From NCBI GenBank assembly GCA_024636595.1, contig JAGXGT010000138.1, forward strand, positions 1-8,066: 8,066 nt of DNA, read 5' to 3'. Shown in pieces: positions 1 to 6,398 of the stretch. The DNA comes from Sphingomonadales bacterium. Its GTDB lineage: Bacteria; Pseudomonadota; Alphaproteobacteria; Sphingomonadales; Sphingomonadaceae. The position numbers were made by a program, and so were the translations under genes. Numbering within the stretch: position 1 is the first letter of the stretch; each line of letters begins with the position of its first letter. A model generated the notes under the pieces. The model saw nothing but the letters and a program-made list of their open reading frames with translations, searched no databases and was not told the DNA's origin.

Positions 1-1253
1 GTGCGAGCTCCCTCATCGCGGTCGATATAGTTCAAGTACACCGTACCGTCCGAAAATGGCTTGAGCCGCTCGAACCATGCCTGTGAAGCCGCCACTGTTG
101 CGTCATCATCTGCCCGGTCGACCCAGCCTGCCGACAGGCCTAGGTTGTAACGTGCGGTGCGGTTAGAAAAAGCGGTTTCCTGATTTCCTACTCTGCCAAC
201 GGCGCCGCCGAGCGTCTCCATGAACACCAATGTATATTCACCCGGAAGAGTGCGGATTCCATCTGCCATGATGTCCACGAGATCATCATTTAGATCGTCG
301 ACAAAAATAGATTTCCAGTAGTAGCGACCGCCCTTGGGCGATGCTCCGGCGAAGGTCTTCTGGAACTCTAAATATGGCATGCTATCGACAAAGCCGAAGA
401 TCATGTCGTCCAGCCCCAGCAAGGGCTGCAACTCCTTTTTTGCCAAAGCATGTTCCCCGACGTGACATGCGACAATGGCGACAGACGGCTTGCCGTGCCA
501 TTCTGCCGGAAAAGGATCGACGGGCGGCACTTTCATGAACGCTGGCACCAATGTCACATCGTCCGACGCGTCGTGCATGAAGTCGCGAACATAACGCATG
601 ACTTCCCGTGCCTTTTCCAGCGGATAATAGGCGTGGGCAACAACAATCTCCGGGCCGACGGGATGGACACGAAAGTCGAAGCGGGTGACGATACCGAATT
701 GGCCGCCACCGCCGCGCAGGGCCCAGAAGAGGTCGGGATGTGAGGTTTCGTTGACTTCGACCAGATTGCCATCGGCCAGCACCACTTGTGCACCGAGCAG
801 ATTATCGATGGTCAGACCCAGCTTGCGGGACAGGAATCCGATCCCGCCGCCCAGCGTCAAGCCGCCCACGCCTGTTTCCGGCTCAATCCCGGCGGTCACG
901 GCAAGGCCATAGGCTTGTGTTGCGGAATCGAGGTCGCCAAGCAAGGCGCCACCATCGACGCGAGCGATCAGTGCTTCGGGATCAACTTCGATTTTATTAA
1001 GAGCGGCGAGGTCAATCACCATGCCGTTTTCCGGCAAGGATGCACCGGACACCGAGTGCCCGCCACATCTGGCAACAGCCTTCATGCCTGTTCTGGCTGC
1101 ATGGCGCACCGCAGCGACGACATCCTCGACACTGCTACATCTTGCGATCAACGCAGGCTTCCGATCGATCATGTGATTCCAGCCGAAGCGGGCACTATCG
1201 AATTCGGAATGTGCAGAGTCGATAACTTCTCCAGCAAAGTCGGAAATATTCAT
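1..1253 (-). CDS. FAD-linked oxidase, BBE/6-hydroxynicotine oxidase type (partial, C-terminus beyond left edge)
   Basis: I translated 417 codons from ATG at 1253; the frame runs off the left edge with no stop. The N-terminal half is a PCMH-type FAD-binding domain: ARCGGHSVSG at residues 61-70 carries the His (H66) that normally holds FAD covalently, GVGGLTLGGGIG lies at 128-139, LSRKLGLTIDNLL at 141-153, and LRGGGGQFGIVT at 179-190. The Cys that gives a second flavin bond in bicovalent family members is not seen; the equivalent stretch reads AGIEPETGVGG. A single His-flavin link, as in 6-hydroxy-D-nicotine oxidase, is therefore inferred. The end of the visible part, YLNYIDRDEG (406-415), resembles the start of the C-terminal BBE motif, so only some 40-50 residues are probably missing. 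Such enzymes oxidise alcohols, amines or sugars and pass electrons to oxygen; the substrate here is unknown. No signal peptide is visible, so it is probably cytoplasmic. GGGAG about 6 bases upstream supports the start. Confidence 0.9.
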   Translation of the reverse strand, partial: MNISDFAGEVIDSAHSEFDSARFGWNHMIDRKPALIARCSSVEDVVAAVRHAARTGMKAVARCGGHSVSGASLPENGMVIDLAALNKIEVDPEALIARVDGGALLGDLDSATQAYGLAVTAGIEPETGVGGLTLGGGIGFLSRKLGLTIDNLLGAQVVLADGNLVEVNETSHPDLFWALRGGGGQFGIVTRFDFRVHPVGPEIVVAHAYYPLEKAREVMRYVRDFMHDASDDVTLVPAFMKVPPVDPFPAEWHGKPSVAIVACHVGEHALAKKELQPLLGLDDMIFGFVDSMPYLEFQKTFAGASPKGGRYYWKSIFVDDLNDDLVDIMADGIRTLPGEYTLVFMETLGGAVGRVGNQETAFSNRTARYNLGLSAGWVDRADDDATVAASQAWFERLKPFSDGTVYLNYIDRDEGAR

Positions 1254-1281
1254 GCCCACTCCCTTTTTTCAGGACCGCTTA

Positions 1282-1310
1282 CAACATTACACAAAGGACT
1301 ATCGAGTCAA
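1282..1310 (-). promoter_or_regulatory. Candidate promoter of the FAD-linked oxidase
   Basis: On the minus strand TTGACT (1310-1305) is a good -35 match. The possible -10 boxes are weaker: ATGTTG (1287-1282) at 17-base spacing, or TAATGT (1289-1284) at 15. The start codon follows about 30 bases downstream. A 9-base sequence CTCGATAGT overlaps the -35 box (1306-1298) and recurs at 1339-1331, 33 bases upstream, so a regulator could bind there. This is seen by eye only. Confidence 0.25.
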
Positions 1311-1445
1311 GTGAGAATAGAGGTGCCGAAACTATCGAGCAAACCGCTCTGTGCGAAATCCTGGTTGTTCATTTTAAAATCCCGGCGGCAACCACTGCAT
1401 CGGTCGATGACGTCTTCACAATCAAAACGAGCCATTTCACAATGA

Positions 1446-1466
1446 TGCCGTGGAACGGCAGTTTTT
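1446..1466 (+). terminator. Terminator-like hairpin (weak)
   Basis: TGCCGT-GGA-ACGGCA is a perfect 6-bp stem with a 3-base loop, followed by GTTTTT on the plus strand. That is the form of an intrinsic terminator for plus-strand transcription. No plus-strand gene ends nearby, and the minus-strand moeA transcript would meet no T-run after this stem. Its role is therefore doubtful. Confidence 0.2.
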
Positions 1467-1717
1467 GGGTCCTTTGCATTTTGGCCTGGTCGACAGGGGT
1501 TGGGCGCGTTGCTGCCGCTAACCTTTCCTGATCGGAATGTCTGATAAGCCACGCTCGCTTTCCAAAAGCGGCCCTTCCGGAAACCACCCATTTTCAGCCT
1601 TTCAGTGCGCTCCAGCAAGGTGCCGATAGCGGCCGACCCTTGGGCAACGATAATAAAAATCGCGAGAAATTAGGCGTAAATTGCTGGTATCGAAACATCT
1701 TCTCGGGAGTCTGGCGA

Positions 1718-2902
1718 CTATAACGCAATAAACGGCACCATCGCACCAACATCGGCCGCATCCGCCTCGGCAGGCCGATAAAGCACCGCATTGGACGCGG
1801 CTAGCACCGAAAGCTTGGCGCTGTCCTGGCTGTTAAACGGCGTAATCTCGTGCTGATCGACCTTCGCCCGCAGAAACTGCGCGCGGGGGCCGTTGGCGGG
1901 GAGGGCTTCGCTGGTCGGGGCGCTTTGATAGTCGGGCAGATAGCTGGCAGCTCCGGCCATGTAGCGAACCAGCGGTAGCAGAAACAGGGTCGCCGAGACA
2001 AAGGCGGAGGCCGGGTTGCCGGGGAGCGCCAGGATGACCGTCGATCCGAGTTTCCCCGCCATCACCGGCTTGCCCGGTTTCATCGCGATCTTGTAGAAGT
2101 CGATCTCCGCGCCAAGCTTGCGAAACGCCGGCCCGACCAGATCATGATCGCCGACCGATGCGCCGCCAATGGTGACGATGATATCGCAGTCCTGTGCGCT
2201 GTCCAGCGCCGCGCAGAGCACGTCCATATCGTCCTTTATCCGGCTCAGACTGCGGGTTTCGGCGGTCAGGCCGGACAGCATGGCGGACAGCATCACATCA
2301 TTGCTGGCGGGTATCTGGTGGGGCAGGGTGTCGCTGCCCGGCGCGACCAGTTCGTCGCCGGTCGAGACTACCGCTACGCGGGGCTGCTGGCCGACCGAAA
2401 GCTCGCCATAGCCGGCGATCACAGCTTCGCCCAAGGCTGCCGCATTGAGCAGGCTGCCGGCGGGCAAGCCAATGCTGCCTTGCGCGAAATCACCGCCCTG
2501 ACGGCGGACATGGCGGCCTTTTTCGGGCGAAGGCTCGGCGGTCAGGCGGACGGTGTTGCCGTCGGCTTCGACATTTTCCTGCATGACCACGGTATCGGCG
2601 CCGTCGGGCAGCAAGGCTCCGGTGAAAATGCGGGCGGTTTCTCCGGATTGCAGCGCGCGGCAGGGCGGGCTGCCAGCTGGGCATTCGCCGACCAATGTCC
2701 ACGGGCCGTCCCGATCGGCAAAGCGGATCGCATAGCCGTCCATAGCCGACATATCGGCAGCCGGTTGCTCGCGCTTTGCGATCAGGTCTCCGGCGATATA
2801 GCGGCCGAGCGCTTCGTGAACAGAAAGCGTTTCGGTGGGCAGGCGGGAAGCCAGCGCGATCAGTCGCTGCTGGGCTTGCTCGAGGGGCAGCAGCGCGCTC
2901 AT
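1718..2902 (-). CDS. moeA: Molybdopterin molybdotransferase MoeA
   Basis: A 394-residue protein, close to the usual length of about 400. MoeA inserts molybdate into adenylated molybdopterin, the last step of basic molybdenum cofactor assembly, in the cytoplasm. Motifs run in the expected order: MSAMDGYAIR (51-60), IFTGALLPDGADTVVMQEN (92-110), VVSTGDELV (178-186), TIGGASVGDHDLV (244-256) as the molybdopterin-binding core, MKPGKPVMAG (274-283), and LALPGNPASAF (291-301). A C-terminal domain IV follows, including SQDSAKLSVLAASNAV (358-373). The start ATG overlaps the moaC stop as ATGA (2899-2902), implying translational coupling, and fits the family N-terminus. It is the last gene of the trp-moa operon; the stop is TAG at 1720-1718. 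A stand-alone molybdate exporter or MogA homologue is excluded by the full four-domain architecture. Confidence 0.96.
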   Translation of the reverse strand: MSALLPLEQAQQRLIALASRLPTETLSVHEALGRYIAGDLIAKREQPAADMSAMDGYAIRFADRDGPWTLVGECPAGSPPCRALQSGETARIFTGALLPDGADTVVMQENVEADGNTVRLTAEPSPEKGRHVRRQGGDFAQGSIGLPAGSLLNAAALGEAVIAGYGELSVGQQPRVAVVSTGDELVAPGSDTLPHQIPASNDVMLSAMLSGLTAETRSLSRIKDDMDVLCAALDSAQDCDIIVTIGGASVGDHDLVGPAFRKLGAEIDFYKIAMKPGKPVMAGKLGSTVILALPGNPASAFVSATLFLLPLVRYMAGAASYLPDYQSAPTSEALPANGPRAQFLRAKVDQHEITPFNSQDSAKLSVLAASNAVLYRPAEADAADVGAMVPFIAL

Positions 2903-3369
2903 CCCGCGACCCAGTCTCCCGATTTGCCGCCGCTTTTGGAGAGCAGCTTGAGTTCGCTGATCACCATATCCTTCTGCATCGCCTTCGCCATATCATAGAT
3001 TGTGAGGAGTGCGACAGAACAGGCGGTCAACGCTTCCATTTCGACACCGGTCTTGCCGGTCAGTCGCGCCAGCGACGAGACTTTGATACCGTCGTCGAGA
3101 AAGCTGAAATCAACCGCCACCTTGGTCAGCGCCAGCGGATGGCACAGGGGGATCAGATCGCTGGTTTTCTTTGCCGCCATGATCCCGGCAATGCGCGCTG
3201 TCGCCAGCACATCGCCTTTTTTCATGCTATTGACTTTTATGGCTTCCAATACTTCCGATTTCATCGTGATCCGGCCCTCGGCATGGGCCTCGCGAACCGT
3301 GTCGGCCTTGCCGCCCACATCGACCATATGGGCCGCGCCATCGCCGTCGATATGGGTCAGTTCGCTCAT
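2899..3369 (-). CDS. moaC: Cyclic pyranopterin monophosphate synthase MoaC
   Basis: A 156-residue protein, the normal size for MoaC. With MoaA it converts GTP to cyclic pyranopterin monophosphate, the first step of molybdenum cofactor synthesis; MoaC closes the ring on the MoaA product. Diagnostic sequence includes VNSMKKGDVLATARIAGI (46-63) with the conserved Lys51, KKTSDLIPLCHPLALT (67-82) with His77, TGVEMEALTACSVALLTIYD (107-126) and DMAKAMQKDM (126-135) with Asp126 and Lys129, which match the active-site Asp/Lys pair (128/131 in the E. coli enzyme). The gene overlaps trpC (ATGA, 3366-3369) and moeA (ATGA, 2899-2902). MoaA is not in this window. Confidence 0.97.
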   Translation of the reverse strand: MSELTHIDGDGAAHMVDVGGKADTVREAHAEGRITMKSEVLEAIKVNSMKKGDVLATARIAGIMAAKKTSDLIPLCHPLALTKVAVDFSFLDDGIKVSSLARLTGKTGVEMEALTACSVALLTIYDMAKAMQKDMVISELKLLSKSGGKSGDWVAG

Positions 3370-4157
3370 AATGTTCCTGTCAGCAGTTCGCGGGTTGCGG
3401 CCTCGACATTATCCTGTCGCATGAGAGATTCACCTACCAAAAAGGCGCGGGCACCGGATTTGGAGAGGCGCTGGCAATCTTCATGGGTGAAAATCCCGCT
3501 TTCCGAGATCATAATCCGGTCTGCAGGCACCAGCTTGGCCAGCCGCTCGGTCTGCTCGAGGCTGGTCTCGAAGGTCTTGAGATTGCGGTTGTTGATGCCG
3601 AGCAGCGGCGATTGCAATTTCAGCGCCCGTTCCAGCTCCGCTTCATCATGCACCTCGATCAGTGCATCCATGCCGAGTGCCAGGGCTTCCGCCTCGATCT
3701 CCGCCGCCAGAGCGTCATCCAGCACCGCCATGATGAGCAATATCGCATCCGCGCCGAGCGCCCGCGATTCGGCGACTTGCCAGGGGTCGACCATGAAATC
3801 CTTGCGCAGGCAGGGCAGATCCACTGCGGCGCGGGCGGCCACGAGATATTCGTCGGCACCCTGAAAATAGGGCTGGTCAGTCAGAACCGACAGGCATGCG
3901 GCACCGCCAGCCTCATAGGCACGGGCATGGGCAGGGGGATCAAAATCCTCGCGGATCAGGCCCTTGGACGGGCTGGCTTTCTTGATTTCCGCAATCAGGG
4001 CAAAGCCGGTCGCGGATTTCTCGCGGATCGCCGCAGCAAAACCCCGCGCGGGGTCCTGACGCTTGATCGCGTCGCGCAGCGCTGCGCCGGACAGGATCGT
4101 GCGCTGCAAAGCGACATGCTCCCGCTTGACCGCGCATATTTCATCCAGCTTGTTCAT
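3366..4157 (-). CDS. trpC: Indole-3-glycerol phosphate synthase TrpC
   Basis: A 263-residue single-domain (beta/alpha)8 enzyme that closes the indole ring, turning carboxyphenylaminodeoxyribulose 5-phosphate into indole-3-glycerol phosphate in tryptophan synthesis. Signature sequence IAEIKKASPSKG spans 55-66 with the substrate-binding Lys59, VLTDQPYFQG 91-100, LRKDFMVDPWQ 117-127 with the general-acid Lys119, LIEVHDEAEL 166-175 with Glu168, GINNRNLKTF 187-196, and ISESGI 217-222 with Glu219. The phosphate-binding region near the end (VGESLM, 241-246) is intact. It is not fused to TrpF, as it is in enterobacteria. The start overlaps the trpD stop (ATGA, 4154-4157) and the stop overlaps moaC. 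Confidence 0.97.
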   Translation of the reverse strand: MNKLDEICAVKREHVALQRTILSGAALRDAIKRQDPARGFAAAIREKSATGFALIAEIKKASPSKGLIREDFDPPAHARAYEAGGAACLSVLTDQPYFQGADEYLVAARAAVDLPCLRKDFMVDPWQVAESRALGADAILLIMAVLDDALAAEIEAEALALGMDALIEVHDEAELERALKLQSPLLGINNRNLKTFETSLEQTERLAKLVPADRIMISESGIFTHEDCQRLSKSGARAFLVGESLMRQDNVEAATRELLTGTL

Positions 4158-5140
4158 TGATTGGCGATCCAGCAGTTCAGCATGGCGTTGGCAAGCCCCT
4201 TGTCGAGCGCTTCGGCGGCTTCCTCGACGCCGGCTTCCCAGCTGTCGACTTCTCCCGCCACCATCAGCGCGGCGGCGCTGTTGAGCAGCACGGCATCGCG
4301 ATAGGCGGATGTTTCGCCCTGCAGCAGCGCCTTGAGCGCAGCAGCATTATAGGCGGGATCGCCGCCCTTTATCGCTTCCGCCGGATGGCTGGGCAGGCCC
4401 GCGTCTTCCGGGGTGATCCGGCTGATCGTGACATCGCCGCCGCTGATCATCGCAACGCGGCTCGGCCCGGAAATGCTCAGTTCGTCGAGCCCTTCTTCGC
4501 CCGAGACGATCATCGCCTTGTCATAGCCCAGCTGCGCCGCCGCTTCGGCATAGGTTTCAACCAGATCGGGGGAGGCAACGCCGATCAGCTGGCGCTTGAC
4601 CTTTGCCGGATTGCACAGCGGTCCAAGCAGGTTGAAGATCGTCCGGCGACCGATTGCCTTGCGGATCGGGGCCAGCGGACCGAGCGCCGGATGATGGTTG
4701 GGCGCGAAGAAAAAACCGATGCCGATTTCGCGCAGATTATGCTCGGCCTTGCTCGCCGCTTTCGCCAGATCCAGACCGAGCGCCTCCAGCGTGTCCGCCG
4801 CGCCCGCTTTGCTCGATGCGGCGCGGTTGCCGTGCTTTGCCATCGGGATATCGCAGGCGGCAACAACCAAAGAGGTGGCGGTGCTGATATTCAGACTGTG
4901 GCTGCCATCGCCGCCGGTGCCGCAGACATCAATGGCATTGGCAGGCGCGTCGACGCCGATCATCCTTGCGCGCATTTCCGTCGCTGCTGCGGCAATCTCG
5001 ACCGAAGTCTCGCCCCGGTCGGCCAATGCCACCAGAAAGGCAGTGATGTCCTCTGCCAAACAGTTACCTTCGAAAATCGCAGCAAAGGCTTGGCGGGCTT
5101 CCCCTTCAGAAAGCGGACTCATTGGATCGGGCAGGGTCAT
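4154..5140 (-). CDS. trpD: Anthranilate phosphoribosyltransferase TrpD
   Basis: A 328-residue protein of normal length for TrpD. It joins anthranilate to phosphoribosyl pyrophosphate, the second step of the tryptophan branch. The PRPP-binding glycine loop DVCGTGGDGSHSLNIST spans 71-87, followed by VVAACDIPMAKHGNRAASSK (92-111) and AGAADTLEALG (112-122). FNLLGPLCNPA (169-179) and the metal-binding Asp-Glu pair in GEEGLDELS (214-222) are present. The N-terminal helical domain is slightly short. ATG at 5140 is chosen because it overlaps the trpG stop as ATGA; Met7 is a possible but less attractive start. It is separate from TrpG, unlike the fused enterobacterial enzyme. Confidence 0.97.
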   Translation of the reverse strand: MTLPDPMSPLSEGEARQAFAAIFEGNCLAEDITAFLVALADRGETSVEIAAAATEMRARMIGVDAPANAIDVCGTGGDGSHSLNISTATSLVVAACDIPMAKHGNRAASSKAGAADTLEALGLDLAKAASKAEHNLREIGIGFFFAPNHHPALGPLAPIRKAIGRRTIFNLLGPLCNPAKVKRQLIGVASPDLVETYAEAAAQLGYDKAMIVSGEEGLDELSISGPSRVAMISGGDVTISRITPEDAGLPSHPAEAIKGGDPAYNAAALKALLQGETSAYRDAVLLNSAAALMVAGEVDSWEAGVEEAAEALDKGLANAMLNCWIANQ

Positions 5141-5721
5141 GCCGCTTCCTTCGCTTCGATCCCCGCAATCGCCATGAAATTCGCCAACAGCGCGTGGCCA
5201 TATTCGGTGGCGATGCTTTCCGGATGGAATTGCACGCCGTGGATCGGCAGGCTTTCGTGGCGGAACCCCATCACCGAGCCATCATCGGCGGTGGCGTTGA
5301 CCGGCAGGCAGGCGGGAATATCCTCGACAATCAGCGAGTGATAGCGGGTCGCGATATAAGGCGAGGGCAGGCCGGCAAAGACGCCGCTGCTGTCGTGGGT
5401 CACCGGCGATGTCTTGCCGTGCATCAGGCCGCCGCGCACAACCTTGCCGCCGAAATGCTGGCCGATGCTCTGATGGCCCAGACACACGCCAAGTAGGGGC
5501 TTGCCGGCATCCGCGCAGGCCGCGACCAGATCGAGCGATATGCCAGCCTCATTGGGCGTGCAGGGACCGGGCGAAATCAGGAACGCCTGCGCCCCTGTCC
5601 GCAGCGCCTCGCCAGCGGTCAGAGCATCATTGCGCTCCACCCGCACCTCTGCGCCCAGCTCCATCAGATAATGGACCAGGTTGAAGGTGAAGCTGTCATA
5701 ATTGTCGATGACGAGGATCAT
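5137..5721 (-). CDS. trpG: Anthranilate synthase glutaminase subunit TrpG (could also serve as PabA)
   Basis: A 194-residue class I glutamine amidotransferase that releases ammonia from glutamine for the TrpE subunit of anthranilate synthase. The protein starts MILVIDNYDSFTFNLV, the exact family N-terminus. PGPCTPNEAG is at 51-60, GVCLGHQSIGQ with nucleophile Cys80 at 78-88, and HGVQFHPES at 161-169 with His166 and Glu168 completing the triad. The frame stays open upstream to 6000, but those 93 codons translate the palindromic repeat and spacer, so the start at 5721 is preferred. The Shine-Dalgarno is weak (AGG only). Its partner trpE is not adjacent; instead a truncated reading frame ends 10 bases upstream. 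The assignment to trpG rather than pabA rests on the following trpD and trpC; dual use with PabB is possible. Confidence 0.95.
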   Translation of the reverse strand: MILVIDNYDSFTFNLVHYLMELGAEVRVERNDALTAGEALRTGAQAFLISPGPCTPNEAGISLDLVAACADAGKPLLGVCLGHQSIGQHFGGKVVRGGLMHGKTSPVTHDSSGVFAGLPSPYIATRYHSLIVEDIPACLPVNATADDGSVMGFRHESLPIHGVQFHPESIATEYGHALLANFMAIAGIEAKEAA

Positions 5722-5731
5722 GCAAAGCTGC

Positions 5732-5821
5732 CTAGTGGCAAATGACCGGCAGGCCAAGTGATTCTGCGAGGGCTTTGACCTGTGCGTTTGCGGTGATAGG
5801 GAAATAGCCAACAACATGCCG
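5732..5821 (-). pseudogene. Possible 3' remnant of a gene formerly upstream of trpG
   Basis: On the minus strand a 29-codon open stretch ends with TAG (5734-5732), 10 bases before trpG. Its translation contains VVGYFPITANAQVKALAE and ends SLGLPVICH, which reads like the helix-strand end of a real protein. Going upstream, the frame meets TAA at 5824-5822, inside the outer arm of the palindromic repeat, so the open part ends where the repeat begins. Operon-like spacing to trpG and the coincidence with the repeat boundary suggest a gene truncated by insertion or recombination. I do not recognise the family; it does not resemble the C-terminus of TrpE as I know it. A chance open frame of this length is also possible. 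Confidence 0.35.
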
Positions 5822-5889
5822 TTAGCGCTGAGCCTGTCGAAGTGCGGCTCTGGACTTGAAGCGTCCTTCGACAGGCTCAGGACTAACGG
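5819..5889. repeat. REP-like palindromic element (sphingomonad type)
   Basis: Two 24-base arms (5819-5842 and 5866-5889) are inverted copies that differ at two positions, around a 23-base loop. Each arm has a CCGTTAG end, a 3-base variable step and the core TGAGCCTGTCGAAG. From memory, this core is a dispersed extragenic palindrome found many times in sphingomonad genomes, often translated in error as LSLSK. It sits between the divergent trpG and polyhydroxyalkanoate-system genes. The plus-strand gene begins 30 bases after the right arm, so its promoter probably overlaps the element. Confidence 0.85.
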
Positions 5890-5919
5890 TATTGGCAATA
5901 ATGCGATTGGAGAATCATC

Positions 5920-6222
5920 ATGGGCGAGCCCGTCACCGTCAATATTCCGCACAAACTGGGTCTGGATGAAGCCAAGAGCCGGATCGGCAGCGGTGTCCAC
6001 ACGCTAAGCGATATCATCCCGGGTGCCAGCCTGACCGACCATCACTGGGAAGGCGATCATCTCCACTTCACCCTCGAGGCCATCGGCCAGCGCATCATCA
6101 GCGATATGCACGTCCGCGAAGACGAGGTGTACGCCGTTCTTGAATTGCCGCCAATGCTGGCGATGTTCGCCAACAAGATCAAGGCAAAGCTACAGAAGGA
6201 AGCGCCGAAGATGCTGGAGTGA
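5920..6222 (+). CDS. Polyhydroxyalkanoic acid system family protein (PHA_gran_rgn type)
   Basis: A 100-residue protein resembling the family annotated as putative polyhydroxyalkanoic acid system protein. The N-terminus VTVNIPHKLGLDEAKSRI (5-22) is the hallmark, followed by a two-stranded part with HWEGDHLHFTLEAIGQRI (42-59), HVREDEVYAVLELP (64-77) and an amphipathic C-terminal helix of MFANKIKAKLQKEAP type (82-96). The family is linked by context to PHA granule loci in some bacteria, but its biochemical role is not established; a cytosolic, granule-associated role would be inference. GGAGA about 7 bases before ATG supports the start. No PHA synthase, phasin or depolymerase lies in the window. 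It diverges from trpG across the palindrome. Confidence 0.8.
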   Translation: MGEPVTVNIPHKLGLDEAKSRIGSGVHTLSDIIPGASLTDHHWEGDHLHFTLEAIGQRIISDMHVREDEVYAVLELPPMLAMFANKIKAKLQKEAPKMLE

Positions 6223-6398
6223 GGGAGATATGCAACGATCATTCTAGGCTGTCATTGGTCTCTAGCGTTGGTCATCTTTATGACCGCAAACTGAGTGGAA
6301 AACGGAATATCCGGTCTTGGACTTCATATCTCTAATGCCGACGTTTTGCAGCTGGGCCGACAGACGTCGATCGGCTGAAATCGCGCTTCTTTCGCAAC

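Larger units (their letters stand above)
1254..1717. other. Intergenic region between moeA and the oxidase gene, no convincing gene
   Basis: The 464 bases hold the candidate oxidase promoter at the left end and a terminator-like hairpin at 1446-1466. A minus-strand frame of 103 codons (1618-1307) begins with TTG, shows no recognisable domain, and its translation is of low-complexity, Arg/Ser/Pro-rich character, so I do not call it a gene. No lexA-like sequence is seen, although lexA is what I would expect downstream of moeA. No clear terminator for the moeA transcript is visible. Confidence 0.6.

Noticed and set aside
786..1445. Plus-strand frame of 219 codons opposite the oxidase gene
   Set aside because: Antisense to clear FAD-binding motifs, and its translation matches nothing I know.
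1307..1618. Minus-strand frame of 103 codons between moeA and the oxidase
   Set aside because: TTG start, no Shine-Dalgarno, no domain, and no protein-like pattern; kept only as part of the intergenic description.
2144..2998. Plus-strand frame of 284 codons opposite moeA
   Set aside because: It is antisense to a gene with complete MoeA motifs and shows no domain; long antisense frames are common in GC-rich genes.
2776..4160. Plus-strand frames of 362 (2776-3864) and 225 (3483-4160) codons opposite moaC and trpC
   Set aside because: Shadows of moaC and trpC; no domain and no ribosome binding evidence.
4157..5341. Plus-strand frame of 394 codons opposite trpD and trpG
   Set aside because: Antisense to two intact, motif-complete genes; the translation is Arg/Gly-rich with no recognisable domain.
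5722..5820. Tryptophan attenuator leader before trpG
   Set aside because: No short frame with consecutive Trp codons and no alternative terminator stems were found; the only large stem is the dispersed palindrome.
5722..6000. Upstream extension of trpG to 6000 (93 extra codons)
   Set aside because: It would translate the palindrome and part of the divergent gene; the family N-terminus MILVIDNYDSF begins exactly at 5721.
6270..6285. GGTCAT-CTTT-ATGACC stem-loop between convergent genes
   Set aside because: Only 6 pairs, half of them AT, and no T-run on either side, so it does not qualify as an intrinsic terminator.
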